Assembly: GCA_032358255.1 (NCBI GenBank)
Contig: JAULBX010030263.1
Location: 1-64,000 of the forward strand
DNA length: 64,000 bases
Source of the DNA: Heterotrichella gracilis
Taxonomy: Eukaryota > Sar > Xanthophyceae > Tribonematales > Xanthonemataceae
Direction: 5' to 3'
Within the stretch, counting starts at the first letter, position 1, and every line of letters starts with the position of its first letter. Shown piece after piece: positions 25,339 to 38,101 of the stretch. Below the pieces are notes generated by a model, which searched no databases, was not told the DNA's origin, and saw nothing but the letters and a program-made list of their open reading frames with translations. The translations under genes and the position numbers were made by a program.

Positions 25339-28300
25339 ATGTCCCAAGGGGAGGACGCCAAGTTCACCCACCTGTTGGCACCCATACGCGACCTGGCGGC
25401 CAACTGGAACATCAACATAGCCAACGAGCTGGAGGAGTACCTGGTAAGGGTTTGTGCCTAGGGTTTAGCTAGGGTTTGTTGCGGCCAACTGGATTATCAA
25501 CATAGCCAGGGAGCTGAAGGAGTATTTGGTAAGGTATTTTTCCTGGGATTTAGCTAGGGTTCGTGGTGGTATGGATTTTTGCAGCCAACTGGGACATCAA
25601 CATAGCCACCGAGCTGGGGGAGTACTGGTTAAGGGTTTGTGCCTAGGGTTAGTAGCTAGGGTTTGATCCCCTTCCTGCACTGTACATCCCCTTGCAAGTG
25701 TATTTTTTCACCTGGTACTCATTCCCACCCAGGAGCTGCTGGAGACTATCACCTTCACCTTTGAAGGCGGGCCAAGCCTCAACTTTGCAGAAGGTAACAC
25801 CTCGTCCCCCCCCATCCCCGCGGTTGGGCCACCATCCCATGCACCCTACCCATCCCCACTAAACCTTGCAAGACCAGCTGGGCCACCCGATGCCTTTATG
25901 ATTAGCCAGTCACGCGGCGCTAAGCAGTATAATCCTGGCACCAATTGTATCCATTCGTTGACCTTAATTTGGTGTTATGTTAGGTTCAAGAATACGCAGC
26001 CCATTTTGCCTTATCCAAGTTGTACTCCACCCACTGAAATGGGTAGCACGAAAGTGCGGTAAGCGGCACGACTGGTTGGCCACCATCTGCCACACTGGAA
26101 ACAGTGTCAGTTAAGCCTTGGCTCTAGGACTGGGGTGAGGCATACCCAGACATGCTAACCTGGCTTCAAAGCTGGAAGGCATATACTTACTTTTACTTTT
26201 ACTTACTCCACCCACTGCCCTCCCAGCGTTCAGACGTTCAATATGCTGACCCATCAATTGCGCCTCTGAGACCCATATACTTATATTCCCTATATACCCC
26301 ACCCCCTTGCAGCCGCCCTGCTCATCCAGGGCTCCGCCTGTGTGTATGGGAGGAAGGTGGAGTACCTGCACAGCCTGGTGTACCAGGCACTGGAGTGCAT
26401 AGCGGTGTGGAGGTGAGCGGGGAAACCCTAAACCCTACTCGGGGATTCCACAGGCATGCACTGTATGTGCCATGAAGTTCCCATCGTGCGCTGTGTTGCA
26501 AATACACAGCCCAGAAATCATGCAAAAATTGTTTGCTATTGTTGTATCACTGTATTTTTAATTTCTTTCTTAGTGTGACAGCGGCTGCACCTGCACACAT
26601 GCTGCACAGGTTGCATATTGCATACCCTAGCGTAGGGTCGATACGCCATTTCTATATACCCTAGCGTAGGTTCCCCACACCATTCACACATGGGTGGCTG
26701 GGGCTTGGTTGCAGGAAGAATGGCAGTGCCCGTGAGGCGGCAGGGGGTGACAACGCAGGGGGTGCAGGAGGGGAGGACAGCGACCAGGAGGACCAATTCC
26801 TGCTGCTGGCCACCGAGGATGGGTTTGAAGGTGGGGCAAATACCCTTAGGAGGGTTTGTACCCTGCTGTTCTACAGTCAAAGCACTCTGTCCAAGAACTA
26901 CAACCCATCCCAATAGGGGTAAGGGCAAGCATTCCCCCTTCCCTGCGCATGCAAAGACTACCTATTAGTCTGTGACAAACAGACTGATAGGTAGTAATGA
27001 TTAATTCTACCAGTCAGCTTGACCTTCTCCCCTCCCCCTTCTTGCACGCACCCCCACAACCTCCCCTTGACCAGCATCCCCAACAATCAAATCCCCCCTT
27101 TCTGACCACCCCCTCCCTACCGCAGAGGGCCCCATTGACCTGGAGGACGACTCTGCCCCACTGCCGCCACCCACCGACCGCGGGGTAGCGTCCCTGCTGC
27201 TAGCGCTGGCTGATGCGGGCAGCGGCGAGGCGGAGGGGGGGAGCTACGGGGTGAGTGGCCATGGCAGGCGGTGCATGTGATGCATGTTGTGCGCATGCAT
27301 CGGGAAATGCGGGGTTTTCCTCAGCAGATTTGGTGATTTTCCCATGTAAATGAAAGTGTGCATGGACAATGTTAGCAGGAAAACAAATCCCAGTAAATGT
27401 ATACTTATTTATTCAATTAATTTTATTATTATAATTATTATAAATATTATTCAAATCTATTTGCCTGAAAAGCATGTGATTAAAACTTCCCCCCTTGATA
27501 TTACCTGTACCTCACCCCTTGTCACCCCTTCCCCTGCAGATCTCCCGGTGCTACGTGGACCCCTCGGGGACACTGCTCCTCGAAATGCCAAGTGGCAGCG
27601 CCACAGCCACGCACGGGCACCACTCTGAATCGGCGCCCTCCCTGGCCCATGCCGCAGAGCCAATGGCGCATGATGGGATGCAGGGGGAAGATGGCATGCA
27701 AGATACTGGGGATGGTGACTACGGTGATGATGATCCGGGGGGGGATTATGACATGGGGTTTGGAGGGGATGACAGCGGGCCTGACTCCCCGGCCCAGGGA
27801 GGGGATGCGCCCACAGGGGATGTGCCAGGTGAGCTAGTGCAAGGGGAGGAAACAAACGTGCACAGATGTTGGGAGCAAGCACAGCGCCAAGCATGACTAC
27901 CAACCGATTACATCTCCTGGCTGAGCGCTATGTTTGCACACCACGCCGCAGTCTCAGCAATGTCATGCACTTTTGCTGACACGCAATCCCATGTCCCAGA
28001 ATTATTGCATAGCCCTGCAGGACCCTCAAGTGACCTTGGCTACCATTCATTTCCCGCCTGCCCTCCACCACTTGCTCCCCCCCTTGACACAGGCGAGGAC
28101 GCCCAACCCGAGCACCCAGCAGACAGCCCCGACTCCTACGACGAGTTTGACGCCTATCAGCCCCTTGACCCCCACTCGCGCGGCACCCTCCCCGTCAAGC
28201 CTTTTGTCAAATCCCGCAAAATTACCGCCCGCCACCGCCTGCCAGATGTCGCCGCGGTGGACATCCCGCTGACCCACGGTGTGCCGATGGCTTCTGCCGC

Positions 28301-29228
28301 GGGGCTCTGTTTCCCGGAGTTCCAATACGCCGCCGCACAGCTGGCGTCGGCGCAGGGGAGGGGGAGGAAACGTGTGGAGGCGAGGCAGGCGGCGCCGTCA
28401 TATGACGCTGACATGGCGGGCCACATGGCGTTCCAGAGCGGCGCGGCATTTGACCTCCCAGATGCCGGCGCCATGGAGGGGGAGGAGGAAGACGACTTCG
28501 ATGCTGCGGGGGGTGCGGGGTTTGATGACGGGGACGCCTCGTCGATGAGCGACGGCGGCGGCGGCGGCATGTGGGACGACGGCGCCGGTTTCGGCGGCGA
28601 GTGGGGCGACGGCATGGCGCACAGCGGGGGCGATGACGGGGGGCTGAGCTACGAGGAGCTTTGCCGCGCGCACAACGAGTCGTTCATCAACGCCGCGGCC
28701 GCGGCGGAGGTCCAATCCGAGCTGGCGGCGCGGGTGTCCACGTGGCGCCACAAGGTGGCCCCGGTGCTGCAGGAGGAGGACGCAAGGAAGCCGTTTGATA
28801 TCCACATCTGCGGGGAGGAGATCATCACCAGCCTGGACCAGCTGCGGGTCCAAGGGGAGGATTCCGGCGCCGACGGGGAGGTTGCGGCCGCGCCTGTGCC
28901 CCTGGGATCCGTGTTTTCGAGCGAGCACCAATGGGAGATCACTCGCATGTTTGCCGCCATGCTGCAGCTGGTGAACGCCGGGAACGTGTCGATTGTGCGC
29001 GAGCCCGGGGATGGGGATGGGGACGGGGATGGGATTGGGGAGCAGCTGGCGCTGCGTCTGCACAACCTCACGCTGCAGCACAAGCAGGGCGGGGGGCACT
29101 TTGGGGCTGCGCCAGGGGGTGAGGATGAGGAGGGTGAAGGGGAGGAGAGGGCTGTCCTTGCGGAGACCAGCAACAAGAGGCATGCGCCGGCGGCCAAGGG
29201 GCGCAAGCGTGCCAAGGGGGGGAAGTGA
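25339..29228 (+). CDS. Condensin II complex subunit H2 (CAP-H2, kleisin)
   Basis: Seven exons join in phase to about 643 aa: 25339-25443, 25733-25793, 26313-26412, 26715-26830, 27126-27250, 27540-27828 and 28093-29228. The N-terminal kleisin region reads [20 protein letters not shown], then [12 protein letters not shown], then [20 protein letters not shown], all typical of CAP-H2. An acidic, disordered middle follows. The C-terminal winged-helix region has [38 protein letters not shown] and [12 protein letters not shown]. From the family it bridges the SMC2/SMC4 heads and recruits CAP-D3/G2 for chromosome compaction. The last exon is long and unusually GC-rich. Tandem copies of the exon-1 edge fill intron 1. 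The ATG at 25339 gives the conserved N-terminus. Confidence 0.93.
25400..25645 (+). repeat. Three tandem copies of the CAP-H2 exon-1 end and donor
   Basis: The real exon end at 25400-25443 encodes [16 protein letters not shown]. Copies in intron 1 at about 25479-25531 and 25583-25629 would read [16 protein letters not shown] and [16 protein letters not shown]. Each is followed by GGTAAGG or GGTTAAGG and a TAGCTAGGGTT-like block. Confidence 0.9.
26958..26994. repeat. 16-bp inverted repeat (hairpin) in CAP-H2 intron 4
   Basis: CTACCTATTAGTCTGT at 26958-26973 pairs with 26979-26994, with one G-T pair and a 5-nt loop (gacaa). It shares the AGTCTGT core with the hairpin at 59744-59775. Confidence 0.88.
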
Positions 29229-30156
29229 GCTTGGATAGGGCTGGTGTGTATATGTATCATCTCTTTCTCATCCTCCTATTTCTTCATTTCGCCACACTGC
29301 TGGCATAGCACACATAGTTGGCGCGGCTGCAAATCGCCTGAAAGCATGGCTGACTGGTCCTGTGCACATTTCCATTTGGCATGGCAGGAGTGAGTGTGTG
29401 ACTGGCATTGCCGTTGGTATTTTAGTTTCATTTCGGCTTTTTTTATTGCAAGCCTTTTTGTGGGTGGTGGCACAACGCATTGTCATGTGTGGGTATGGTG
29501 AGTTTCTTTCTTTCATTGTGGCTGATACACTGGTGCCAGGGCATGTGCCAATGAGTACCTGTGTACTACAAGTGGCACCGTTGAATGACAATGCTTCTCG
29601 CTGTCTGCAATGACTTCTGGCGTTCCACATACACACGCTGCGCCATGCGCCATTGGGGTCTAATGGCGTGCAGATTGGTGGGGCAATATTTGCAGCTATT
29701 GCACTGTGCCACTCGCCTGGTGGCTCATTTTTTTCCGTAGCTGTACAACGCCCCATCCTATGTCTGGTGAGCACCAATTGGTGTTGTAAGAATAAGCACT
29801 TAAAGTTGTCGTCCTGGGACCACCTCTGTCCCCGGGGTAGTGCCTGATATTCCAGGCGAAGTGGCGACGCGCGCGAAACGTTTATAAAGCACAGTTGCAC
29901 AACGACTTCAGAGGCACTTTTGTGACTCTCGAATAGTGCAACAGCTTGCCAATGCCATTGTTTGCAGGCTGTGGGAAATTGCAGGCCAGATTGTTTTCGA
30001 CGGTGGTGGCATCCGTTAGGCGAAGGTCGTTGACAGTACCTCTGCAAGCCCAGATAGAGTCGCTGTGCGTGAAAAACAAACTCGTTGCTCTTGGAAAAGT
30101 TTCAGTCAGTCAGATTCGTTTGAGGTGCTCGGTAGTTGTGCCCTGGAAACGGCAAT
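29229..30156. promoter_or_regulatory. Spacer between CAP-H2 and the RHD3-like gene
   Basis: Both genes read rightward, so the 928 bp should hold the CAP-H2 3' UTR and the RHD3 promoter and leader. No exon or repeat was recognised. Confidence 0.5.
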
Positions 30157-33100
30157 ATGGAGTGCACGCACCTCGTCGACAGCGATGGGCACCTGGACGA
30201 GGGCACAGCCAACACCTTTTTGGAGGCAAACAAGATTGACAACGCTGGAGTGAACTACCAGATCGTTGCGATCATGGGACCGCAGAGCTCGGGCAAGAGC
30301 ACCCTCCTGAATAGCGTGGTACGCTGACCGAAAGCCACTCCCACTGCAGTGGCATTGCCAACCTGCGCTGCTGTGCACATAGTGGCCAAGCCCTGGTTTG
30401 ATAGACAGTATGGGGAGGAACGCATTTCATAGGTAACTCTCTTATAGAGCGCTTTGCAAGGTGATGTGACACAAAAATGCCACTTAAAAATTAATGCCAC
30501 ATATGCATGCATTGCCATGATGGTTGACCAGCGTACTGGGTCAAGGTTGCCACCTACCTTAATGCTGCTCGCCAAACATTCTGCATAAAAACTCTTTATC
30601 TACCCTACCTATCAAACGCATAACTGAGTTGCCCCTTTGAAGCCAGGGGCCTGCCTGAATTGTTGGCGTGGATTGGTCACTTCAGCAATATCGGGCGCAC
30701 AGGCGTGGGTCACTTTCTACAGCCCAGAGGCTACTGTATTGCCTTGTTGTTATCCCACTAACGGGAGCCCCTTATCGTGTATCCCCCTTTCACACCCTAC
30801 AGCCTGGGGGCTGCAACAACCACCGGCACAACCTGAAGACCCTTAGCAATACCCCAACCGATCCCCCTCCACACACCCTTCACTCCATCCACCGTCTAGC
30901 CACGGGCCACACACCACCCTTGGGCCCCCGCCACCAAACCCTAGCAAAACCCCGACCCGTACCCTCCACGCCCCGCAGTTTGGCACCGCCTTTAGCGAGA
31001 TGAACGCGCTCGCCGGCCGCCAGCAAACCACCAGGGGCATCTGGCTGGCCCAGTCCCCAAAAATAGAAGAGCCCTGCACCCTGGTCATGGACCTTGAGGG
31101 CTCGGATGGGCGCGAGCGGGGCGAGGACGACACCTCATTTGAGCGCCAGAGCGCGCTGTTTGCGCTGGCGGTGGCTGACGTGCTGCTGGTCAACATGTGG
31201 GCCAAGGACATTGGCAGGGAGACGGGGTCGGGCAAGCCGCTGCTCAAAACCATCTTCCAGGTGTGGCAGCAGGCAACCACACGTTTTGGCGGTGTGGCTA
31301 ATTTCCAGGTTCCGTTGTCCCCACCCGCCCTACTCCAGCCTGCCAATGTACTCAAAAGTCTGATTTCTTCCATCCTCATACTGTGCTACCATAAGCTGTT
31401 ATTGTGGCACTGCCCATTGTGCCCCGCATTGTGCCTAAACCTCCCCCATCTGCTACCTCCCCAGGTGAACCTCAAGCTGTTCACCCCCTCCCCCGGCAAG
31501 CGCCGCACCGTGCTGCTGTTTGTGTTCCGGGACCGCACCAAGACCCCGCTGCGCGCGCTGGTGGAGGTGTGGGAGGCGGACCTTGCGCGCATTTGGTCAG
31601 CCATCACCAAGCCGCAGCAGTACGAGGGGCTGCCGCTGGAGGCCTTCTTCGAGGTGGGCCCTAGGGTTTTAGGGTTTCAGATTCTCACTAGTTAGGGTCG
31701 GAGGCTGGGGGTTGAGGGGTCAGTGCTGCCTGTTGGAGGCATTCTTTGAGGTGGGGTTTAGGGTATGCTTCTGCCACTTGGGGCGTTGGTTCTAGGTGGA
31801 TGTGGGTGCGGAGCATCATGGTTTCGGGGTTTGATTGCAACTGCATCAAGGGTAGTACGAGGGGCTGCCCTTGGAGGCGTTTCTCGCGGTAGATGTAAGG
31901 GTTTTTATTGCAGAGTTTTAGGGTTTTAGTTTGCTACGTGCACCCTCCATGCCTGCAACCCCTCCTCTCAAGAACCCTCCCCCCCCCCCTCAGGTCCAGT
32001 ATGCCGCCCTTGCCAACTTTGAGGAGCGTGAGGAGGACTTCAGAGCGGAGGCGGTCATGCTCAGGAGGAGGTTCACCACAGATGGTGGGTGGGGGGTGGA
32101 GGGAGGGAGGGGCGGCTATGGCGGGAATTGACCAGCAAGCACTTGCTTTCCCATTCCCACTTTCAAAGGAGAAAAGTCACAGTACGTTGCACTTTCGTTA
32201 ATATGGAACAATGTTTCAAAAAATCTAAAGAGCATCATATCTACGTAGCAGAAGGAAAACAAGGTAGCCTGGGTTGACGCCCCCCTTGTACCATGTGCAG
32301 GTGACCACAGCCTCGTGCGCCCCGCCCCTGACCGCCTGCCCTCCGCCGCGCTTGGCCTGAGCATGGCCAAGGTGTGGGAGGTGGTGAAGCAGCACAAGGA
32401 CCTCAACCTGCCCGCGCACAAGGTGGGGGGTGGGGGGTGGGGGGTGGGGGGGCTGCATGTGGTGGTGGGGTGTGAACGTTACCGTGGGGGGTGCCATGAC
32501 ATGTGGTGCACTGCTGGTGGAGGATCTCACAGCCAATTTGGAGTTGGTCACATATCCCAACCCCCAAACCCCTGCTCCTCTGGGAGGAGTACTGTGCGTG
32601 TGCCAACCCCCACATCATCATTCTTGCATGCCACCCTTGCCAGCGTCCGCTTGTGGTCCGGATGTGGACCCTCAACCCCTTACCAGACCCAAACCCTTGC
32701 CGCCACACCCCTCGCAGACCATGGTGCCCAACACTGGGTGGGGTTCGGCGTGTACCAGTCACATGCCAATACCCATCCACAATCTCCCCCCACCCACCCA
32801 CATGCCAATGCGCACTGACAACCTCCTCCTACATGTGTTTATTATATTATACATGCCTGCAGGTCATGGTTGCCAACATCCGGTGCGAGGAGCTAGCTAC
32901 CGAGCAGCTGCGCGCGTTTGGCGCAGACCCCATATGGCAGGCGCTCAGGGAGGAGGGGGGCCAGGGCTTCATGCCCGAGTGGGGCGCGCGCGCTGGGGAC
33001 CTGCTGGGGTCGTGCCTTGCAGGTGGGTGGGTGGGTGGGAGTGGTTTGAGGGGGGCATACTGCGGGAAGATGCTCGGTAACACTGAACCCTGTAGCTTAC

Positions 33101-36100
33101 CCTATACCCCCTTTAGTGAAGCCCTAAAGACCTCTCCTTACAAACGGCGATAAGAGTGCGCCTACTTGGGGACCCTCATGCATGAACGTGCCCACCCCTC
33201 CTAATCTGTTGATAGTTATAAAGTCCTTATCGGTATTTTTGTCAATAAAGTAAAAGTGTAGCAACCAACACCTAGTGTTGAATAAGATAACAAAGTATTT
33301 TCAAAAACATCTGAAAAATTTGAAAAATGCAATTTTCCAAATAGCTCAGCGCCCCATATTCCGCAGGCTACGACGAGGAGGCGCGCTACTTTGAGCCCCA
33401 CGTGAGCGCAGCCAAGCGGACACAGCTGCAGGAGCACCTGTACGCGGCGCTGCTGCCCGAGTTTGAGGCGCAGTTGGACCACCTGGCGGCGCAGGCAATG
33501 GCGGCGTTCAGGGAGGAGCTGGGCAAGGGGATGGCGGCTGGGCGGGACTTTGCAGACGCGGCGGCCAGGTGCGGGGGGAAGGGGCCGGGCTGTGTGTGGC
33601 ATGGGGAATGGCCTGCACGTGTCTGTCTGGCTGTGGTTGCATTCATTTTGGGTTTGTAAAAACCGCCATTTATTCACATGGAAAGGAACGAGATCTTTGT
33701 TTACACCTGTGTGCATTTATTGTGGAGAGTACCTGGGTGGGTGGTCCATGCAGCGCTTTGGTCAAAGGTCCGTACGCGCCATATCACACGCATCGCCCAG
33801 ACACTGCTAAACCCTGCCGGCATCACTCCCCTAATAGGACCACACTGCACGCATTCCTCCCCTCCCATCCACCCCCACCCCACTCGAACTGCATTTCCTC
33901 CTCCTGTGCAGCGCGCGCTCCGCCTCCCTTGACCACTTCTCCGGACTCAGCGGCTGCCTGCTGGTGGTGGACACATGCTGGGAGGCAGGGGGGGCGCAGG
34001 CAAAGCTGGAGGAGGCGCTGGATGCGGAGGTGTCGCGGCGTACAAAGCAAAAGGTGCGGGGTTCAGAACTCTTTTAGGGCTTTGGTGTTGCTCGGCGCAC
34101 CAGGCAAAGGCGCGGTGCAGACCCTCAAGGTATTGGAATCATGTGAATTGCGGGGCAGACGTCCTCAGTTTGACGTGGTGCACCAGGCATGAGGCGCGGG
34201 GCCAAGCCCCACAATATTTGTGTTGGTTTTTGAGGTCCCAACCCCTACCCGCTCTGCCCCTGCAGGTGGATGCGGCAGTTGCCGAGGCCAGCAGTCGCGC
34301 GTGCGAGTCCCTGTCCGGCCCAGTTGCGGCGCTGCTTGACTCCCCACCCCCAGACCTGTGGCCGCGCATCGACAGGCTGCTGGCGACTGCGCAGCGAAGG
34401 GGGGTGCAGGTACGTGCAGGGGGTTTGGGTGCATGCCTGTGCTGTGCTGACCAACTCACGCATACTGCATTGCTGGGCACCCAACAGGGCCTCACATGCT
34501 GCTTTCAATTTTGCTGGGATGTACAGCAGAGCACAACCCATGCTGCTGGAGAGGCTTGGTGTCCAAAACTATGCAATTTTTAGGGCATCCGATGCTGATC
34601 CAAATGCCGTGCAAATGTCATCAGTTTTGGGACGAAGGGCTCAACCGCTGTGCATTCTAGCTGACTCCTGACCTGGATATACCGCTCAAAAGCATGTAAC
34701 AATGTAATCACAAGTCAGGGCTCCAAGCCGAGACCTGGCGTGTGCCACATTGTTGTGGTTGCGCACAAAAGTTGGCAACTGCCAGTACGTAATGTACCAA
34801 AAAGAAAAGTTGAACGGCCATCCCTGTGCAGGTGCTGGGTGATGCCCTGGCAGGCTACTCTGTCCCGACTGAGGAGGTGTCCCGCCTGGAGGGTGTTGTT
34901 GCTGGTGCTGGTCGGGAGCGGGTGGAGGAGCGGCTGAGGGAGGCAGCCAACACAGCCCTCATTCGGGTCAAGGACAAGTGCGTGCAGGGTGGTGTAGCAG
35001 GGTGGTGTGGATGTGGGCGCTTTGCTTGCTCGCTGTACGAGTATAGCCAGATCAGGAAGGTTTTGACACCCTGCTTTGCCTCGGGCATACCTGTTCGAAC
35101 GTTTCTGTGGAAAGTTGTTGGTAGCACCAGCCTGTACAGAGCGGATGGGGAGCCAATCCACAGTTCCCAATGAGCGCAACCTGCAGCTAGTACAGTGAGA
35201 GTGACAAAGAATGATGACCCTCCCCACACACACAAACATGGGAGGTTTCTCTCTTACCCTTGCCCACCACCCCCACCCCATCCCACCACCCACTCCCCCC
35301 ACCCCTAGGTTCAACGAGGTGTTCAGCCGCGACGAGGGGGGAATGCCGCGCACATGGGCGCCAAGGGACAACATACCCCAGGTAACGGCGCAGGCGCGGG
35401 CGGCGGCGGCGCACGTGTTGGCGCAGCTGGCGGTGCTGCGGGTGGGGGCGGAGGATGCGGCTGCGGCTGCTGCGGTGGTGGACCCCTCGGTGACACGCCT
35501 GGGGGAGCCAGAGGCGGCCAAGTCCAGGGTGCAGGTGGGTGGTGGGAAGGGGCAGAATGGAGATGTAGATGGGGGGGCTGAGGTGGCTTTTAAGGGGGTT
35601 GTGGTACATGGATGTGGTGATGTGCCTGTTGGTCTTGGACTGTACATGACCTCAACGTCATGTTTATATTTTTTTCATATTTCCTATTGCCTAAATGTTG
35701 ATAACACAACATCAACCTCCACCAATCCTGGTGGGGCGCTGCTGTGGGCTCACGTGCCCTACACAAAGCGCCCCACCCACCCACCCGCCACCCGCGCCTC
35801 CCACAGGACGCCAGCACCACCGGTGCCGAGGACGGCTCCGAGTTTGACCTGTTGAGTGCTTCCGAGTGGCCAGGCGTGCGCCCCGCCGCTGTGATGCTGT
35901 CCCCCTCGCAGTGCCGTGCGCTGTGGCGCCAGTTCATGTCCGACTCCAACTACGCGGTGCAGCAGGTGAGGGCGCCGGTGGGGATGGGGAGGAAAGGGGA
36001 GAGCTGAAGCTGGCATCTTTATGTTCTGGCTTGAATTGGACTTGTTGTATTTACTGCCATAAAGCTTGACAAAAGAAAGTATTGCTCACTATTTTAACAC

Positions 36101-37196
36101 GTGTAAATGCTGCGGCGCTGGCTCTACATGCAGAAAAGTATACTCCAAACCCTCCAGAAACAGCATACTTGTCATGGGATGACCATGTCACCCTCAGACA
36201 GCCACATCATTGCCCCCCTACCCCCAACCCCGCAGGCGGTAGCTACCCAGGAGGCCACCCGCGCTGCGCGCAGCCGCCTGCCCCCCGCCTGGGCCCTGGC
36301 CGCCATGGTGGTGCTTGGTGCCAACGAGCTCATGGCTGTGCTGCGCAACCCGCTGCTGCTGCTGGCGCTCATCCTGCTGCTGCTGTTTGCAAAGGTGGGG
36401 AAAACAGGGCGGGGGGCTGGTACCAGCGTGTCGATGGCAGCTGGTGGCTGGACATGGGGCGGGTATGGGAATCACTGGCAGTGGGTGCAGTAACAAGGGC
36501 GGGGCAATTATGGGGCGGTGGGTTGGTTTAACAGTACGGGGTAATCCTGTGTCACAGGCCATTCGTTCCCTGCTCACTGGGTGCCCTCCTTACCCCAACA
36601 ACAAAACCCTAAACCCTCCCCCACCCCCTGCAGACTGTGTACGAGGAGCTAGATGTGGATGGCGAGATGGCCAAGGGCCTACTGCCAGGTGTCATCGCCC
36701 TGGGTGGCAAGTTTGTGCCCACCGTGCAGCGGGTGGTGCGGCACACGGTGGAGGCAACCATCAAGTTTGTGACAGCGCAGGTGGGTGGGGCCTGGGACTG
36801 GGTGCTGGGTGAATGGTGGGTGGGGCGTGCTTTTGGGGGTGAAGTGTGGATGGGCGTGGGTTTGGTATGGGCGGCGAAAGCCACGGGTATGTCCATGTTG
36901 TCAAGGATGGGTGGTTGGCTAAGCATGGTGTTGCAGAGGGTATCACGAGTGAATGAGCGGGCAATGGGTGCATGCGTACCTGACATGCATTTAATACTTT
37001 GCTGATGCTCGGTGTTGAGGTTAAGGCTCTGTGCCACCCACAGGGCCAGCCGGCGCAGGAAGGGGCAGGGCATGCGGGGCCGCGGGAGATGGGCATGGTG
37101 GACGTGAGCGGAACCGGGGGTGCGGCACCAAGCGCCAGCTCAGCGGCATCCTCGACTGCCAGCCGCCGCGTTGACGAGTCCCGCAAGGATAGGTGA
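30157..37196 (+). CDS. RHD3/SEY1-type dynamin-like GTPase (ER membrane fusion)
   Basis: Fifteen exons join in phase to about 827 aa: 30157-30318, 30979-31260, 31465-31653, 31994-32084, 32301-32422, 32863-33022, 33367-33568, 33912-34053, 34266-34409, 34832-34977, 35309-35534, 35807-35965, 36236-36394, 36634-36780 and 37044-37196. GTPase motifs are clear: P-loop GPQSSGKST (41-49), [20 protein letters not shown] (switch II region) and FRDRTKTP (RD motif). A long helical middle domain follows. Residues about 690-727 form a hydrophobic hairpin typical of ER-anchored atlastin/RHD3 proteins. From the family it tethers and fuses ER tubules. Length is close to plant RHD3 (about 800 aa). Decoy copies of the exon-3 donor lie in intron 3. 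Confidence 0.95.
31620..31905 (+). repeat. Three copies of the RHD3 exon-3 donor region
   Basis: The exon end GAGGGGCTGCCGCTGGAGG...TTCGAG|GTGGGC at 31623-31659 is echoed at about 31726-31757 (CTGTTGGAGGCATTCTTTGAGGTGGGG) and at about 31853-31900 (GTACGAGGGGCTGCCCTTGGAGG...). Telomere-like TTTAGGG lies between and after the copies. Confidence 0.88.
32420..32452 (+). repeat. G-run tract at an RHD3 splice donor
   Basis: Immediately after exon 5 the intron begins with four or more runs of 4-7 G separated by single T. This could form a G-quadruplex in DNA or pre-mRNA directly at the 5' splice site. Confidence 0.8.
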
Positions 37197-38101
37197 CAGG
37201 CCGTGGGCATGCCGCTGCAGTGCTTGGGGGCGCGCGGGTGGTCTGGCAGCTTTGGGTGGTGCATGGGTCCCGGGCGTTGCCTCAGGGGCTGGATCTAGTT
37301 AGGGCTATGGTGTGCGCTGGATGGCGTTGAGGGTGTGTGTGGTGGGCTTGTGGACGTAGAGTGCAGTGAACGCTGGTGTGGTATACTTGCAGCTGCGTTT
37401 GTAGGTTTGTATACTGCCTTGGGCTTGCAAGCGTGTGGGCGCTTGTGGACAGTTTAGACAGGGGCGCTCATGCTTGGAACGAAATATTCCTTATAAAGGG
37501 ACATGCGTAGACAACAGGTTTGGTAACCCACCTAGAATGGGATTCCCTAACCCCTCGATGGGCGGTGTGCTGCCGCCTTTTCTTTCTTTGTGTAAACTCA
37601 CCAGTGCAGACACCGGAAAGTGGTGCCACCGAGCCCAAGGCCTGTGGCACATGGAAAGCAATCGGATTTCTGTGCAATGCACAACAGAAAATCCTGCTGT
37701 TTTCCAAAAAAAATGCATCACGATAAGGGTTTGCCTCGTGGCGTAGGGTGCGGGGTGGCTTCCAATGGGCGCTGCCCGCATCACGTTATGCGCCGTCGTT
37801 TTGCCTCCAGCCGCCTCGTGGCTGATTACACATGATCGGACTGGAGCAATCATCATCGTATCTTCCGTCCCGCTGCCTGCACTTTCGAAAAAGTGGGTAA
37901 AACGCCGAAACCACACACCAACCGTATTAATCTTTCCACACGATGCTTGCTGCCCCACCTTTGTCCTAGCGTTTCTGCGTAGCTCTATTTTACATTCACC
38001 AGGCAAGAAAGGGCGTGTGTGACACTGCCTCCAATACAAAGACAACGCCTTTCTGTGCTGTGACCGACAATTTCGAGAGCCTGGGCTATTTCAGGCCCAT
38101 C
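37197..38101. promoter_or_regulatory. Spacer between RHD3 and the bZIP gene
   Basis: These 905 bp should hold the RHD3 3' UTR and the bZIP promoter and leader. No exon with a recognisable domain is visible. The bZIP frame is open upstream of its first ATG, back to about 38015. Confidence 0.45.

Noticed and set aside
28398-29183. A long minus-strand frame opposite CAP-H2 exon 7
   Set aside because: It is a mirror of a GC-rich coding exon. The sense frame carries the CAP-H2 C-terminal domain.
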